Shown in pieces: positions 1-7,649 of a DNA stretch of 29,631 nucleotides. Position 1 is the stretch's first letter; every line of letters begins with the position of its first letter. The stretch spans positions 1 through 29,631 of the forward strand of contig CAIOHJ010000088.1 in the NCBI GenBank assembly GCA_903858085.1, in the 5' to 3' direction. This DNA is from an uncultured Chloroflexota bacterium (GTDB taxonomy: Bacteria; Chloroflexota; Anaerolineae; Caldilineales; Caldilineaceae). The position numbers and the translations under genes were made by a program. The notes beneath the pieces are model-generated. The model worked only from the letters and a program-made list of their open reading frames with translations, ran no database searches and was not told where the DNA came from.

Positions 1-203
1 ACTGCCTCAGCATGGACGCAGTCATTGTCGAAAAAGCGATAAGCCGCTTTCAAGTCTGCCCATTCGGGCATGGCCGCCGGCAGCGACGCGCTGGGTTGCG
101 CCCCCAGCACGGTTGCCAACTGCACCAAGCGCACCGTCCGGCGCACATCGCCCAAGTCGGCCTCCCCGAACTCCTCTTCCGCCCACGACGCATCGTTATG
201 CAT
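1..203 (-). CDS. IS4-family (Tn5-like) transposase, N-terminal part, cut by window edge
   Basis: The minus-strand frame opens at an ATG at 203-201, directly after an in-frame stop, and stays open to the left edge (67 codons). The start reads MHNDASWAEEEFGEADLGD, followed by RTVRLVQLA, a run of LGAQPSASLP and then AYRFFDNDCVHAEA. This is the layout of the transposase DNA-binding domain of Tn5-like elements (Tnp_DNA_bind), whose hallmark is a 'W..EEFG.A.LGD.RR..RL' start and a 'YRFFDN' end. It would bind the element's terminal repeats; the DDE catalytic core lies outside the window. An AAGGA-like site precedes the ATG. Only one end of the element is visible, so the terminal inverted repeats and target duplication cannot be defined, nor can it be said whether the element is intact. 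Confidence 0.8.
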   Translation of the reverse strand, partial: MHNDASWAEEEFGEADLGDVRRTVRLVQLATVLGAQPSASLPAAMPEWADLKAAYRFFDNDCVHAEA

Positions 204-259
204 CGGTCACCGTCCTTGCTCGCATCTAGTGAACGCACTCCGCCGCCAGCCCCCACCTG

Positions 260-523
260 CTATCCTATCACAGCTTTTGCCCGCACAAACGTTCTGGGTA
301 AGGAGATGCCGTAAGGGAGGGGTTCTGAGCGGTTGTCCCGGCGCAGCGTCTCCCGCGTCGCCGCCAATTCTTCCGTCAACCGCTGGTTTTCGTCGCGCAG
401 TGCTTCACTCTCTGCTTGTAGATCGTAGCAAATTTGCCCGTGGTTGACAAATGCAACTGGATGGCCGAATGGCTGCTCAGCCCTGAGCAAGTGCTCTAAA
501 AATTGATCAACGTGTAACCCTTG
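260..523 (-). other. Possible remnant of an unknown coiled-coil protein
   Basis: The minus-strand frame is open from just after a TGA (526-524) to a stop at 262-260. Its middle part is protein-like: residues reading DQFLEHLLRAEQPFGHPVAF, then a heptad-rich stretch ESEALRDENQRLTEELAATR that predicts a short coiled coil. No ATG start is present, the length is below 90 codons, and the last ~25 residues lose protein character. It may be the end of a gene broken by the neighbouring insertion sequence. I do not recognise the family. It overlaps the plus-strand promoter at 521-549 by three bases. Confidence 0.2.
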
Positions 524-549
524 TCAAATCCCACAAGTTCTGCTATATT
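521..549 (+). promoter_or_regulatory. Sigma70-type promoter, probably for the CRISPR operon
   Basis: TTGTCA (521-526), a 17-nt spacer and TATATT (544-549): both hexamers match 5 of 6 consensus positions at ideal spacing. Transcription would start near 556, giving a leader of about 440 nt before the first convincing start codon at 996. No other gene lies in between on this strand, so the CRISPR operon is the likely target. Confidence 0.55.
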
Positions 550-579
550 TTGAGCAGACTCCTGACAGAAGAGATCGCC

Positions 580-621
580 TTTGCAAAGAATCTGAACCGC
601 TTTGCAAAGAATCTGAACCGT
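580..621. repeat. Tandem duplication, 2 x 21 bp
   Basis: TTTGCAAAGAATCTGAACCG plus one base occurs twice head-to-tail (580-600 and 601-621), differing only in the last base. There is no spacer, so it is not a CRISPR repeat pair. It lies just downstream of the predicted promoter, inside the presumed leader of the CRISPR operon. Role unknown. Confidence 0.85.
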
Positions 622-802
622 TGTTTTGCAACACAAGCGTATCTGCAACATCTATGGAGCGTGTGGTCTCGCCCGGCCCTCTCTGCGGCCGCAGGCTGTT
701 GTCGCGGCGCGGCGCCGCCCCAAAAATCAGAAGCTGTCCTGAAAAATATCAACAGCTCTGAGGATGCGGCAGGTACAAACGGTGTGCTAGAGTGAAATGG
801 CC

Positions 803-838
803 CGGCGAAGAGATGGGTCCTCCGCCATCTCTTCGCCG
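803..838. other. Perfect 14-bp inverted repeat (hairpin) in CRISPR operon leader
   Basis: CGGCGAAGAGATGG (803-816) and CCATCTCTTCGCCG (825-838) are exact reverse complements around an 8-nt loop. The GC-rich stem would be very stable in RNA. No T-run follows on either strand, so it does not look like a simple intrinsic terminator. It could be an mRNA-stabilising or protein-binding structure, a processing site, or an old element end. Confidence 0.8.
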
Positions 839-937
839 AGGAACCGCTGTCAAGAGATCTCGTCGTTCAGGAGGCCGCCCGGGAGCCGGGCAGGTGGAAG
901 CTCAAAAATTTTTTGATGGAAAACAGTTTCAACGAAA

Positions 938-957
938 GGAGGAAAGCGGCTTCCTCC
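938..957 (+). promoter_or_regulatory. Shine-Dalgarno-like sequence locked in a short hairpin
   Basis: GGAGGAA (938-944) pairs perfectly with TTCCTCC (951-957) across a 6-nt loop. The left arm is part of an AAAGGAGG sequence, which would be an excellent ribosome-binding site, but no in-frame start codon follows within normal distance. The likely start at 996 is 50 nt on. It may be a regulatory structure, or mark an abandoned start. Confidence 0.4.
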
Positions 958-995
958 ACCCGCTACAATGGGTGGTTTTCGCCGCCAAACCGAGT

Positions 996-2267
996 ATGAA
1001 TTCTGAAACATCGATTCTTCCAGATCTGTACCGGTCCGATTGTCTGTTTTTGTTGATCGGCACCAATCCGCTGCCGAATTTTGTGGCAGCCAAACTGCTC
1101 CTCCGAGCCGGTGGTCAGCTCTATCTGGTGCATTCGACCGGCACACAACGGATCGCCGAACATCTGGCCCGCTACTGGGTCAATGTCGAAAAGGGGGCAC
1201 AGCCAAAGTTTCTCTGCGTCGACGAGGCAGATGGGGCCGATGTCCGCCGCAAGCTGGATGACACTTTGCAACCGCTCTCCGCCGGAACGGTGGGCCTGAA
1301 TTACACCGGCGGCACGAAGAGTATGTCGGTGCACGCGTATCAGACTGTGTGGGAACATCAACGCAACAGCCACCGCCCTGCGCTTTTGAGCTACCTGGAT
1401 GCCCGCTCGAACAAGATGTACATTGTGCGCGGCAGCGATCCACCGTTTTGCTCGGACCCGCTGCTCTACAGCGTGCAGCCTTCGATTCAGACAATGGTCG
1501 ACCTGCACGATTTCAAGCTGAACACAAAGATCACGACCGAGCTAATCTTGCCTGATCTGTCGATCACCCTGGCCGAAGCACACCAGTCCGAGGAAGGCAG
1601 AAATGGCTGGCGTACATGGTGCGATGAGGAACTGCGCCGGAAAGCGCGAAAAGAAAAGAACAGCTCAAATTGGCGCAGCAACAGCGAGCTTGCCAAAATT
1701 ACAGTGCCACTCCCTGTGGACAGCTCCTTGCACGGGGTCGTCGCTCAGATGCGCGAGGTGTTTGGCTGCCAGGGCGACTCGCTGAGCCTGGCCGACGCAA
1801 GCAGGAACGGATCGCTAAAGAACGAGAAGCTGTGCGAGTGGCTGGACGGCAAATGGCTGGAGCATTATGTGTACTCTTGTCTCTGCCAAATCCGAGCGCA
1901 GCAGCCGGCTCTCGGGCTGCATGACCTCGGCATGAACATTTGCCCGAAAAATCCACAGCAGGATTCAGAGCACGAAATCGACATCGGAGCCATGCAGGGG
2001 TATCGTCTGTACGCCATCTCCTGCACAACCGAGGACACTCCGGGCATGTGCAAGCTCAAGCTGTTCGAGGCCTATGTCCGGGCGCGCAACCTGGCCGGCG
2101 ACGAGGCGCGTGTGGGGCTGATGTGTATGGCCAATGAGCCGGAGAAGATCGAGCAGGAGATGGTTCGTTCGTGGGACGTCGAAGGCAAGGTGCGTGTCTG
2201 GGGGCATCAACACCTGCCAAAGTTTTCCGAACAGCTGGTGGACTGGTTCGCTGGCACAGGTTCGTAA
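996..2267 (+). CDS. CARF-domain effector with PD-(D/E)XK-like C-terminus (Card1/Can2-like)
   Basis: This 423-residue protein is probably a cyclic-oligoadenylate-activated ancillary effector of the type III system. The N-terminal half looks like a CARF domain of the DUF1887/Card1 type: LLIGTNPLPNF (19-29) and the ligand-site signature NYTGGTKSM (102-110). The C-terminal half has the nuclease-fold pattern GKWLEHYVY (285-293), then EHEIDIGAM (325-333), YAISCTT (339-345) and KLKLFEAYVRA (353-363). In Card1 and Can2 the segment before the Lys-rich helix reads like IECKT and supplies catalytic Glu and Lys; here those positions are Ser342 and Thr344, so activity is uncertain. ATG 996 was chosen because conserved sequence starts there; a frame extension to 792 adds 68 low-quality residues and covers a hairpin. 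Its Shine-Dalgarno is weak. It lies 16 nt ahead of cas10. Confidence 0.75.
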   Translation: MNSETSILPDLYRSDCLFLLIGTNPLPNFVAAKLLLRAGGQLYLVHSTGTQRIAEHLARYWVNVEKGAQPKFLCVDEADGADVRRKLDDTLQPLSAGTVGLNYTGGTKSMSVHAYQTVWEHQRNSHRPALLSYLDARSNKMYIVRGSDPPFCSDPLLYSVQPSIQTMVDLHDFKLNTKITTELILPDLSITLAEAHQSEEGRNGWRTWCDEELRRKARKEKNSSNWRSNSELAKITVPLPVDSSLHGVVAQMREVFGCQGDSLSLADASRNGSLKNEKLCEWLDGKWLEHYVYSCLCQIRAQQPALGLHDLGMNICPKNPQQDSEHEIDIGAMQGYRLYAISCTTEDTPGMCKLKLFEAYVRARNLAGDEARVGLMCMANEPEKIEQEMVRSWDVEGKVRVWGHQHLPKFSEQLVDWFAGTGS

Positions 2268-2283
2268 TGAGCAGGAGGCAAGG

Positions 2284-3894
2284 ATGTCGGAATATGTTTT
2301 GACAGCCATCGACACGGCCCAAATTCAGAGCTATGTGTTTGGCAGCAACCGCTTGAAAGAAAATATCGGCGCTTCTGAGCTGGTGGAACTGGCGACCCAT
2401 CAGTGGGTGTATGCAGCCTTGCCCCCCCAACACAATGTGGCCGACGCAGCGACCGGCGAGTTGGACGACCGCCTCACCATTCACAGCCTGGAGGCTGAAG
2501 TCCTCTACGCCGGTGGCGGCAACACTGTGATTCTGTTCAGCACTTTGGAACTGGCCCGTGAATTTACAGGCAGGCTCACGCGGCGTGTGCTGAAAGAGGC
2601 CCCCGGTCTGGAACTGGTGGTCGCCCATCGCTGTTTTGACTGGGAGAGAGACGCCCTGGCAGAGGTGGTCGGTCAGACGTTGGGGGTCGATCTGGCTCGC
2701 AAGAAGCAAAACCGCAACAGCTCGATGCCTTTGTTGGGCTTGAGCGTGACCAGACCCTGCAGCTCGACTCGGATGGTGGCCTCCCAGATTGTCGAGGGCC
2801 GTCCTGTATCGCGGGAGATCTATGCCAAGGTAGATGGACGGCTGCAGGGGCAAGCCCGCCTGGAGTCGGTCACGAGCCGGGTCAAACAAGGAAAGTGGCG
2901 GATTCCGCCCGATTTCGACGATCTGGGCCGTTTCAAAGGGGACGAGGGGGATATCGCCGTTGTGCACGCCGACGGCAACGGGATGGGAAAACGGGTGGCA
3001 GCGATTGCCGCACGCCACCGCACACCCGGCCAGAACCGAGACTACATCGCCGCAATACGCACTTTTTCTCGCTGTCTGGGCGCTGCCGCGACGACAGCGC
3101 TGCGGAAAGTTGTGGATTTGATGGCGGACGCCTTGCTTGCCGATGCCGATCTGGCGGACCGGCATCGCCGCAACTTTCCGCTGCGCCCGATTGTTTTCGG
3201 CGGCGATGATGTGACCTTTGTCTGCCACGGCCGCTACGGGCTGTCGCTGGCAGTCTGTTACCTGGAGGCCTTCGAGGAGGCGACACAAACAGATCCTGCC
3301 TTCGACCACAAGCCCGCACATGCGTGTGCGGGTGTCGCCGTCGTCAAAGCACATTACCCTTTCGCACGCGCCTATCGTTTGAGCGAACAGCTGTGTCGTT
3401 CTGCCAAGCAGATGCTTGTTGAACAGAATATAGAGGGCTCGGCGCTGGACTGGCATGTTGCCATGAGCGGCATCACCGGCTCGTTGGGTGAAATCCGAGC
3501 GCGCGAGTATACAGTACAGTCAGGTTGTCTTCACATGCGGCCTGTTTTGCTGCGCGGCTCTGCTTCTGTGCCCTGGCGCACATGGCCTGTGTTCAAGGCG
3601 ATTTTGGACACACTGGTGGAGGAGCAGGGAGCATGGTCTGGCCGGCGCAACAAAGTGAAAGCCCTGCGTGAAGCGCTGCGCGGCGGCAAGGACGCTGTTG
3701 TGGAGTTTCTCCATATGTTTCAATTGGAGGCCTTGCCCAAAGCCGACCCTGCAAACGTGGTGGGCTACGAGAAAACTGGCTGGGTTGGCAACCGCTGCGT
3801 CTACTTTGATGCCATTGAGATGATGGACTTGTTTGCCGATCTGCCGCAGATTGCAGCCAGCGGGGATGTGGAGGCTGAACATGCCGCTTTATAA
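2284..3894 (+). CDS. cas10: Cas10, type III CRISPR large subunit, HD-less, with GGDD cyclase motif
   Basis: The 536-residue protein is the signalling subunit of the type III effector: on target RNA binding its palm domain should make cyclic oligoadenylates from ATP. The N-terminus starts straight into the first palm-like domain (IDTAQIQSYVFGSNRLKENI, 9-28), without the HD nuclease domain of classical Cas10, so target-activated ssDNA cleavage is not expected. DGNGMG (230-235) belongs to the conserved nucleotide-binding palm region, and GGDD (306-309) is the intact metal-binding cyclase motif. The remainder is the usual helical C-terminal region. The length is short for Cas10, in line with loss of the HD domain. 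AGGAGG at 2273-2278 sets the ATG at 2284; longer frame extensions overlap the upstream gene. Its stop overlaps the next start by 14 bp, so translation is probably coupled. Confidence 0.9.
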   Translation: MSEYVLTAIDTAQIQSYVFGSNRLKENIGASELVELATHQWVYAALPPQHNVADAATGELDDRLTIHSLEAEVLYAGGGNTVILFSTLELAREFTGRLTRRVLKEAPGLELVVAHRCFDWERDALAEVVGQTLGVDLARKKQNRNSSMPLLGLSVTRPCSSTRMVASQIVEGRPVSREIYAKVDGRLQGQARLESVTSRVKQGKWRIPPDFDDLGRFKGDEGDIAVVHADGNGMGKRVAAIAARHRTPGQNRDYIAAIRTFSRCLGAAATTALRKVVDLMADALLADADLADRHRRNFPLRPIVFGGDDVTFVCHGRYGLSLAVCYLEAFEEATQTDPAFDHKPAHACAGVAVVKAHYPFARAYRLSEQLCRSAKQMLVEQNIEGSALDWHVAMSGITGSLGEIRAREYTVQSGCLHMRPVLLRGSASVPWRTWPVFKAILDTLVEEQGAWSGRRNKVKALREALRGGKDAVVEFLHMFQLEALPKADPANVVGYEKTGWVGNRCVYFDAIEMMDLFADLPQIAASGDVEAEHAAL

Positions 3895-4543
3895 ACTTCA
3901 ATTTCAGCTGTGCAGCGCTGCCACCTTCGGGCGCGGCGACGGTGTCGCTGGCCTTGTCGACCAGGAGGTCGAGTACGATGCCAGCGGGCTGCCCTTCCTG
4001 CGTGGGCGTACGTTGAAAGGGTTGCTGGCAGAAGAGTGTGCCAACATCCTTTTTGCCCTGGAGGTGCAGGGGCGCACTGCTGGCTGGGATACCGTTGCCC
4101 AGCGGCTGTTTGGTTCCCCAGGAAGCACGGACGCCGAGATCGGCCTGCTGCGCGTAGGCGATGGCCGGCTCCCAGAAGCGCTGTTGACGGCTGTCAAAGC
4201 TGCGGTGGCCCAAAAAGATCTGCGCGCCGAAGAAGTGTTGGAGTCGCTGACTGCCATCCGCCGTCAAACCTCTATGAACGAGGGGGGCGCACCTGAAAAG
4301 GGAAGCCTGCGATCGACCCGTGTCATCCTGCCGGGAACGGTGTTTGAGTCGGCCTTGGAGTTTGGGGAGCCCCCCGATGAGCGAACACTGGGGTTGCTGG
4401 CTGCCTGTGTGCTGGCCTGGCGGCGTGCGGGGACTGGCCGCAATCGAGGGCGTGGACGGCTGCAGGCAAATTTGTTGGAGAGCAACGGCACAGAGCTGAT
4501 TCAACGCTGTTTTCGCGTATTTGCCCGGGAGGTCGCAGCATGA
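3881..4543 (+). CDS. Cas7-type RAMP (Csm3-like) backbone subunit
   Basis: This 220-residue RAMP protein should form one backbone segment holding the crRNA guide. The N-terminal RRM-like strand is followed by GRGDGVAGLVDQEVEYD (17-33) and FLRGRTLKGLLAEEC (39-53). The latter is the Cas7 loop usually written 'PGSSLKG.LR', here with Arg-Gly-Arg in place of Pro-Gly-Ser. Asp27 sits where Csm3-family proteins carry the catalytic Asp of target-RNA cleavage. A Lys/Gly-rich segment near 140-150 and a basic Gly-Arg loop near 186-196 (GRNRGRGRLQA) fit the second RRM edge. GGAGG at 3870-3874 lies 6 nt before the ATG. In Synechocystis III-Dv the equivalent Cas7 is fused to Cas5-Cas11; here it is a separate gene ending in an ATGA overlap with csx10. 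Confidence 0.8.
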   Translation: MPLYKLQFQLCSAATFGRGDGVAGLVDQEVEYDASGLPFLRGRTLKGLLAEECANILFALEVQGRTAGWDTVAQRLFGSPGSTDAEIGLLRVGDGRLPEALLTAVKAAVAQKDLRAEEVLESLTAIRRQTSMNEGGAPEKGSLRSTRVILPGTVFESALEFGEPPDERTLGLLAACVLAWRRAGTGRNRGRGRLQANLLESNGTELIQRCFRVFAREVAA

Positions 4544-6186
4544 GAGCCATTCCATACCGGGTCACCTTGCAAGAGCCGCTGCTGGCCAAACGAATTGCCG
4601 GGGATCCCAACAGCGGGGTCTCTTCTCCGTATGTGCCAGGGAGTGTCGTGCGCGGGGCAGCGGTGTCTGCCTATCGGCAGGCACAGGCGCTCCGCACACT
4701 CGACGCCGGCGATGCAGAGATCCAGCGTCTCTTTTTCGACGGACAGACCCGCTACCTGAACGCCTATGCGGTGGATGGTGAAGGGGTCAGAGCCCTGCCA
4801 ACGCCGCGATCCCTGTTCTACGCCAAGGGCCAGGAGTCGTGGCTCTATGACTTTGCCTTGGAGACGGTGCACAAGGTGGACGAAGAAACTGTCCAGTTCG
4901 TCGCTGCTGCGAAAGAATCGCAGCTCTTTTGCCGGATCGAGGGGGATTTGATTGAGTTTGTCTCCCCGCAGCGCCGTGTCAATGTGCACACCCAGCGCGA
5001 TCGGATGAAAGGGCGTGCGGTGACCGATGCAGGTGCCGTTTTTCAATACGACGCGCTGGAAGAAGGACAGACATTTGCCGGTTGGGTTCTGGTCGATACC
5101 GATGCAGACACCGAGCCATTGACCGCGCTGCTGCGGACGATTCGTCACATCGGGGGGTCCAGCAACAGCGGCTATGGCCGTGTCTCGGTCGATGTGGGGG
5201 CTGCCATCGACAGCAGCCAGAAAGTCTGGAGCGAAACTTCCGTCTCCTACGACGTTCTCAACCCCGGCGACACCTTGGTGGTGACCCTGCTCAGCGATCT
5301 GTTGATCCGTGCCCCTGAGAGTGGGAACTACACCTGGGACATACGGCCGGCGTTGCAAAAAGCGTTGGGGGCGGCGATCGAGTCTGTTCAGGAGATAGGG
5401 GAAGCAGCGCAGCGCAGCGTCTGGCGAATGGAAGAGGTCGGCGGTTTCAACCGGACCTGGGGGCTGCCGCTGCCCCAGGCCCAGGCCATTGCCGCCGGCA
5501 GTGTCTTTGTGTTTCGGGTTCAGGAGCTGTTGAGCAGGCAGGCACTTGCTGCTGCGCAATGGCGAGGGCTCGGCGAGCGGCGAGCAGAGGGGTTTGGGCG
5601 TCTGGCCTTTGGCTGGCAACAGGCGCCAACACTGAAGGTTTCCTGCCGGTCAGAGGATTCAAAACGTAAAACAGCGGATGTTCAGTTCTCTGAGGGGGCT
5701 GCCAAAACGCTGGCAATGCAGATGGCTGTGCGGATGCTGCGCCAAGAACTGGCTCACAAACTGCGCAAGACGGTCTACGACCTGAGAATCGAGGGCAAGC
5801 CAGCCATTTCCAACGCCCAGCTGTCGCGGCTGCGTGTGATCGTCCGTGCAGTACTGCCGGAGGGGGACCTCGAACGGTTGCAGCGCTATCTGCGCGACAA
5901 CATCAAAACACGACGAGTGGTTCGAGATCAATTTGAACGCACCCATTTTGACACCGGGCTGGGGCGCAAACGGCTGCTGCACTGGCTGGAAGAGCTTCTG
6001 GAGGACCCTGAGACCGTGTGGAACAAGATCGGCGCACAAAACGCCTCCAAGCGAATCGGCGCCAATCTCGAGGTCGCTGCGCGGGGCAACCAGGCGTTGG
6101 CGCGTGAGTATACGCTTCGTCTGGTCGATGGGGTGTTGGCAAGAGTGGCCAAAGAGCGACGCAAGGAAGATGGAGGAAGCCGATGA
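4540..6186 (+). CDS. csx10: Csx10 (Cas5-like) RAMP with helical C-terminus, possible Cas11 fusion
   Basis: The 548-residue protein is the likely Cas5-type subunit that caps the 5' tag of the crRNA next to Cas10. The N-terminus has the Csx10 pattern SSPYVPGSVVRGAAVSAY (28-45). Two glycine-rich RAMP loops are visible: GGSSNSGYGRVSV (about 205-217) and GLGERRAEGFGRLAFG (about 343-358), so there are two RRM-like units. Residues about 372-548 are different: Ala/Leu/Arg-rich, helix-predicting and without RAMP loops. No separate small-subunit (Cas11) gene exists in the operon, and the III-Dv fusion protein carries Cas11 at this place, so this tail is a candidate built-in Cas11. That is inference from position and helical character, not from a recognised motif. 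The start and the stop of its neighbours are both ATGA overlaps. Confidence 0.8.
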   Translation: MRAIPYRVTLQEPLLAKRIAGDPNSGVSSPYVPGSVVRGAAVSAYRQAQALRTLDAGDAEIQRLFFDGQTRYLNAYAVDGEGVRALPTPRSLFYAKGQESWLYDFALETVHKVDEETVQFVAAAKESQLFCRIEGDLIEFVSPQRRVNVHTQRDRMKGRAVTDAGAVFQYDALEEGQTFAGWVLVDTDADTEPLTALLRTIRHIGGSSNSGYGRVSVDVGAAIDSSQKVWSETSVSYDVLNPGDTLVVTLLSDLLIRAPESGNYTWDIRPALQKALGAAIESVQEIGEAAQRSVWRMEEVGGFNRTWGLPLPQAQAIAAGSVFVFRVQELLSRQALAAAQWRGLGERRAEGFGRLAFGWQQAPTLKVSCRSEDSKRKTADVQFSEGAAKTLAMQMAVRMLRQELAHKLRKTVYDLRIEGKPAISNAQLSRLRVIVRAVLPEGDLERLQRYLRDNIKTRRVVRDQFERTHFDTGLGRKRLLHWLEELLEDPETVWNKIGAQNASKRIGANLEVAARGNQALAREYTLRLVDGVLARVAKERRKEDGGSR

Positions 6187-7649
6187 GGACACATCCGCTC
6201 ATGAGCTCTCGGAAAATCTATGAGCGCTGGATCATCGAGGGGGAGCTGGTGTTGGAAACACCTACGCATCTGGGCAACGGTGACAGCGACGGGGTTGTGG
6301 ATATGCCGTTGCTGCTCGACGAGGTGACTGGCAGAGCGCTGCTGCCGGGCACCTCGCTGGCCGGGGCACTTCGCAGCTACCTGCGGGAGTGCCGTCATGG
6401 GTTTGGCAGCCGTCTGACAGATGCTCTGATCGAGTCGCTTTTCGGGGCAGAAAAGGGCAACGACGCTGGCGGCCAGAGTGCGTTGATCGTCGAAGATGCG
6501 CTCGGCGAAAAGCCAACTGTCGAGCTGCGCGACGGTGTCCGCATTGATCCGGCGACGCGCACTGCCAAGATGGATCTCAAAAATGGTACAGCGCGCGGCT
6601 ACAAATATGATCTGGAACTGCTCGAAGCCGGGCTGACATTTCCACTTCGTTTTGAACTGTTGCTGGGCTCCGACGGCGAGCCGATCACACAGCTGCTGGC
6701 TCAGGCGCTCCACGGTCTGGCTTGTGGGGAGATCGCGATTGGGTTGCGCAAGCGCCGTGGCTTTGGGGAATGCCGGGTGATGCGGTGGCGGGTCCAGCGG
6801 TACGATCTCCGACAACCGGCGGATCTGATTGCCTGGCTCACGGCAGAGCGCCCTGGCGAGTCCACAGCAGCGGTGCAACCGATGTTGGAGGGGACAGAGA
6901 TCGCGCCTTTGTTGAAGGTCTCTCTGGAGGGGGTGGCGGACAAGCGCAGCCTCTGCTCCATCCACGCCGAGTGCATTCTGGACAGCTCTCTGTTGATCCG
7001 CTCCGGCTTCGGCGAGCAGGATCGTGGGCCCGATGCGGTGCATCTGCACAGTGCTCGAGCGGGAGGGAGACGGGTGCCTGTGCTTTCCGGCACCAGCCTG
7101 GCAGGTGCGTTGCGTCATCGGGCTGAACGTATTCTTGACACGCTGGGCAGTGGGGCTCCTGCTTCTGAAATGCTCGACGATCTCTTTGGCCCGGCCCAAA
7201 TCACCGGCGATCGGCAGAAGGTCAAAGCCAGCCGCCTGGTGGTCAAAGAAACGGTGATCACGAACCCGGTCGATCGGGTGCAGAATCGGATTCGCATCGA
7301 CCGTCTGACCGGCAGTGTTCATGGCACAGGGCTGTTCAACGAACAGCCGGTCTTTGGCAAAGAGGACACACAGGTCACGGTGGAGCTGCTCTTGCGCGCT
7401 CCCAGAGATTCTGAGATCGGGCTGCTGCTTTTGCTGCTCAAAGATCTGTGGACGGGCGACTTGCCGCTGGGAGGGGGCGTGAGTGTCGGCCGTGGACGGT
7501 TAAAAGGGGTCCGCGCCGAGATCAAAACACCCCGAGATCCCCTGCTCTCGATTGCGGTCGACCGGGCAGGCAACCGGCTGGCCATCAGCGACCGTGCGGC
7601 CTTGGAACGGTATGTCACAGCCTTGTGTGCGGAGGTTGCCCGATCATGA
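6183..7649 (+). CDS. Double Cas7 (two fused Csm3-like RAMP units, Cas7-2x)
   Basis: Two Cas7 units lie in one 488-residue chain, so it should supply two backbone positions of the effector. Unit 1: HLGNGDSDGVVDMPLL (29-44), then LLPGTSLAGALR (53-64) and GLRKRRGFGECRV (187-199). Unit 2: RSGFGEQDRGPDAVHL (273-288), VLSGTSLAGALR (300-311) and LPLGGGVSVGRGRLKG (427-442). Asp40 and Asp284 sit at the place of the Csm3 catalytic Asp, so both units may cleave target RNA every six nucleotides. The two identical GTSLAGALR loops argue for duplication followed by fusion. The equivalent in the Synechocystis III-Dv complex is Cas7-2x. The ATG at 6183 overlaps the csx10 stop; Met7 (6201) is an alternative start. 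Confidence 0.85.
   Translation: MRTHPLMSSRKIYERWIIEGELVLETPTHLGNGDSDGVVDMPLLLDEVTGRALLPGTSLAGALRSYLRECRHGFGSRLTDALIESLFGAEKGNDAGGQSALIVEDALGEKPTVELRDGVRIDPATRTAKMDLKNGTARGYKYDLELLEAGLTFPLRFELLLGSDGEPITQLLAQALHGLACGEIAIGLRKRRGFGECRVMRWRVQRYDLRQPADLIAWLTAERPGESTAAVQPMLEGTEIAPLLKVSLEGVADKRSLCSIHAECILDSSLLIRSGFGEQDRGPDAVHLHSARAGGRRVPVLSGTSLAGALRHRAERILDTLGSGAPASEMLDDLFGPAQITGDRQKVKASRLVVKETVITNPVDRVQNRIRIDRLTGSVHGTGLFNEQPVFGKEDTQVTVELLLRAPRDSEIGLLLLLLKDLWTGDLPLGGGVSVGRGRLKGVRAEIKTPRDPLLSIAVDRAGNRLAISDRAALERYVTALCAEVARS

Noticed and set aside
580..621. CRISPR array
   Set aside because: The two 21-bp copies are adjacent, without spacers, and there are only two.
792..995. Longer N-terminus of the CARF protein
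   Set aside because: The added 68 residues are low-quality and run through a 14-bp hairpin; conserved sequence begins at 996.
2056..3456. 466-residue minus-strand open frame
   Set aside because: It is antisense to the CARF gene and cas10, has no domain pattern, and is explained by GC-rich codon use of the real genes.
2284..3894. HD nuclease domain in Cas10
   Set aside because: The N-terminus starts directly in the palm-like domain and no HD motif is present.
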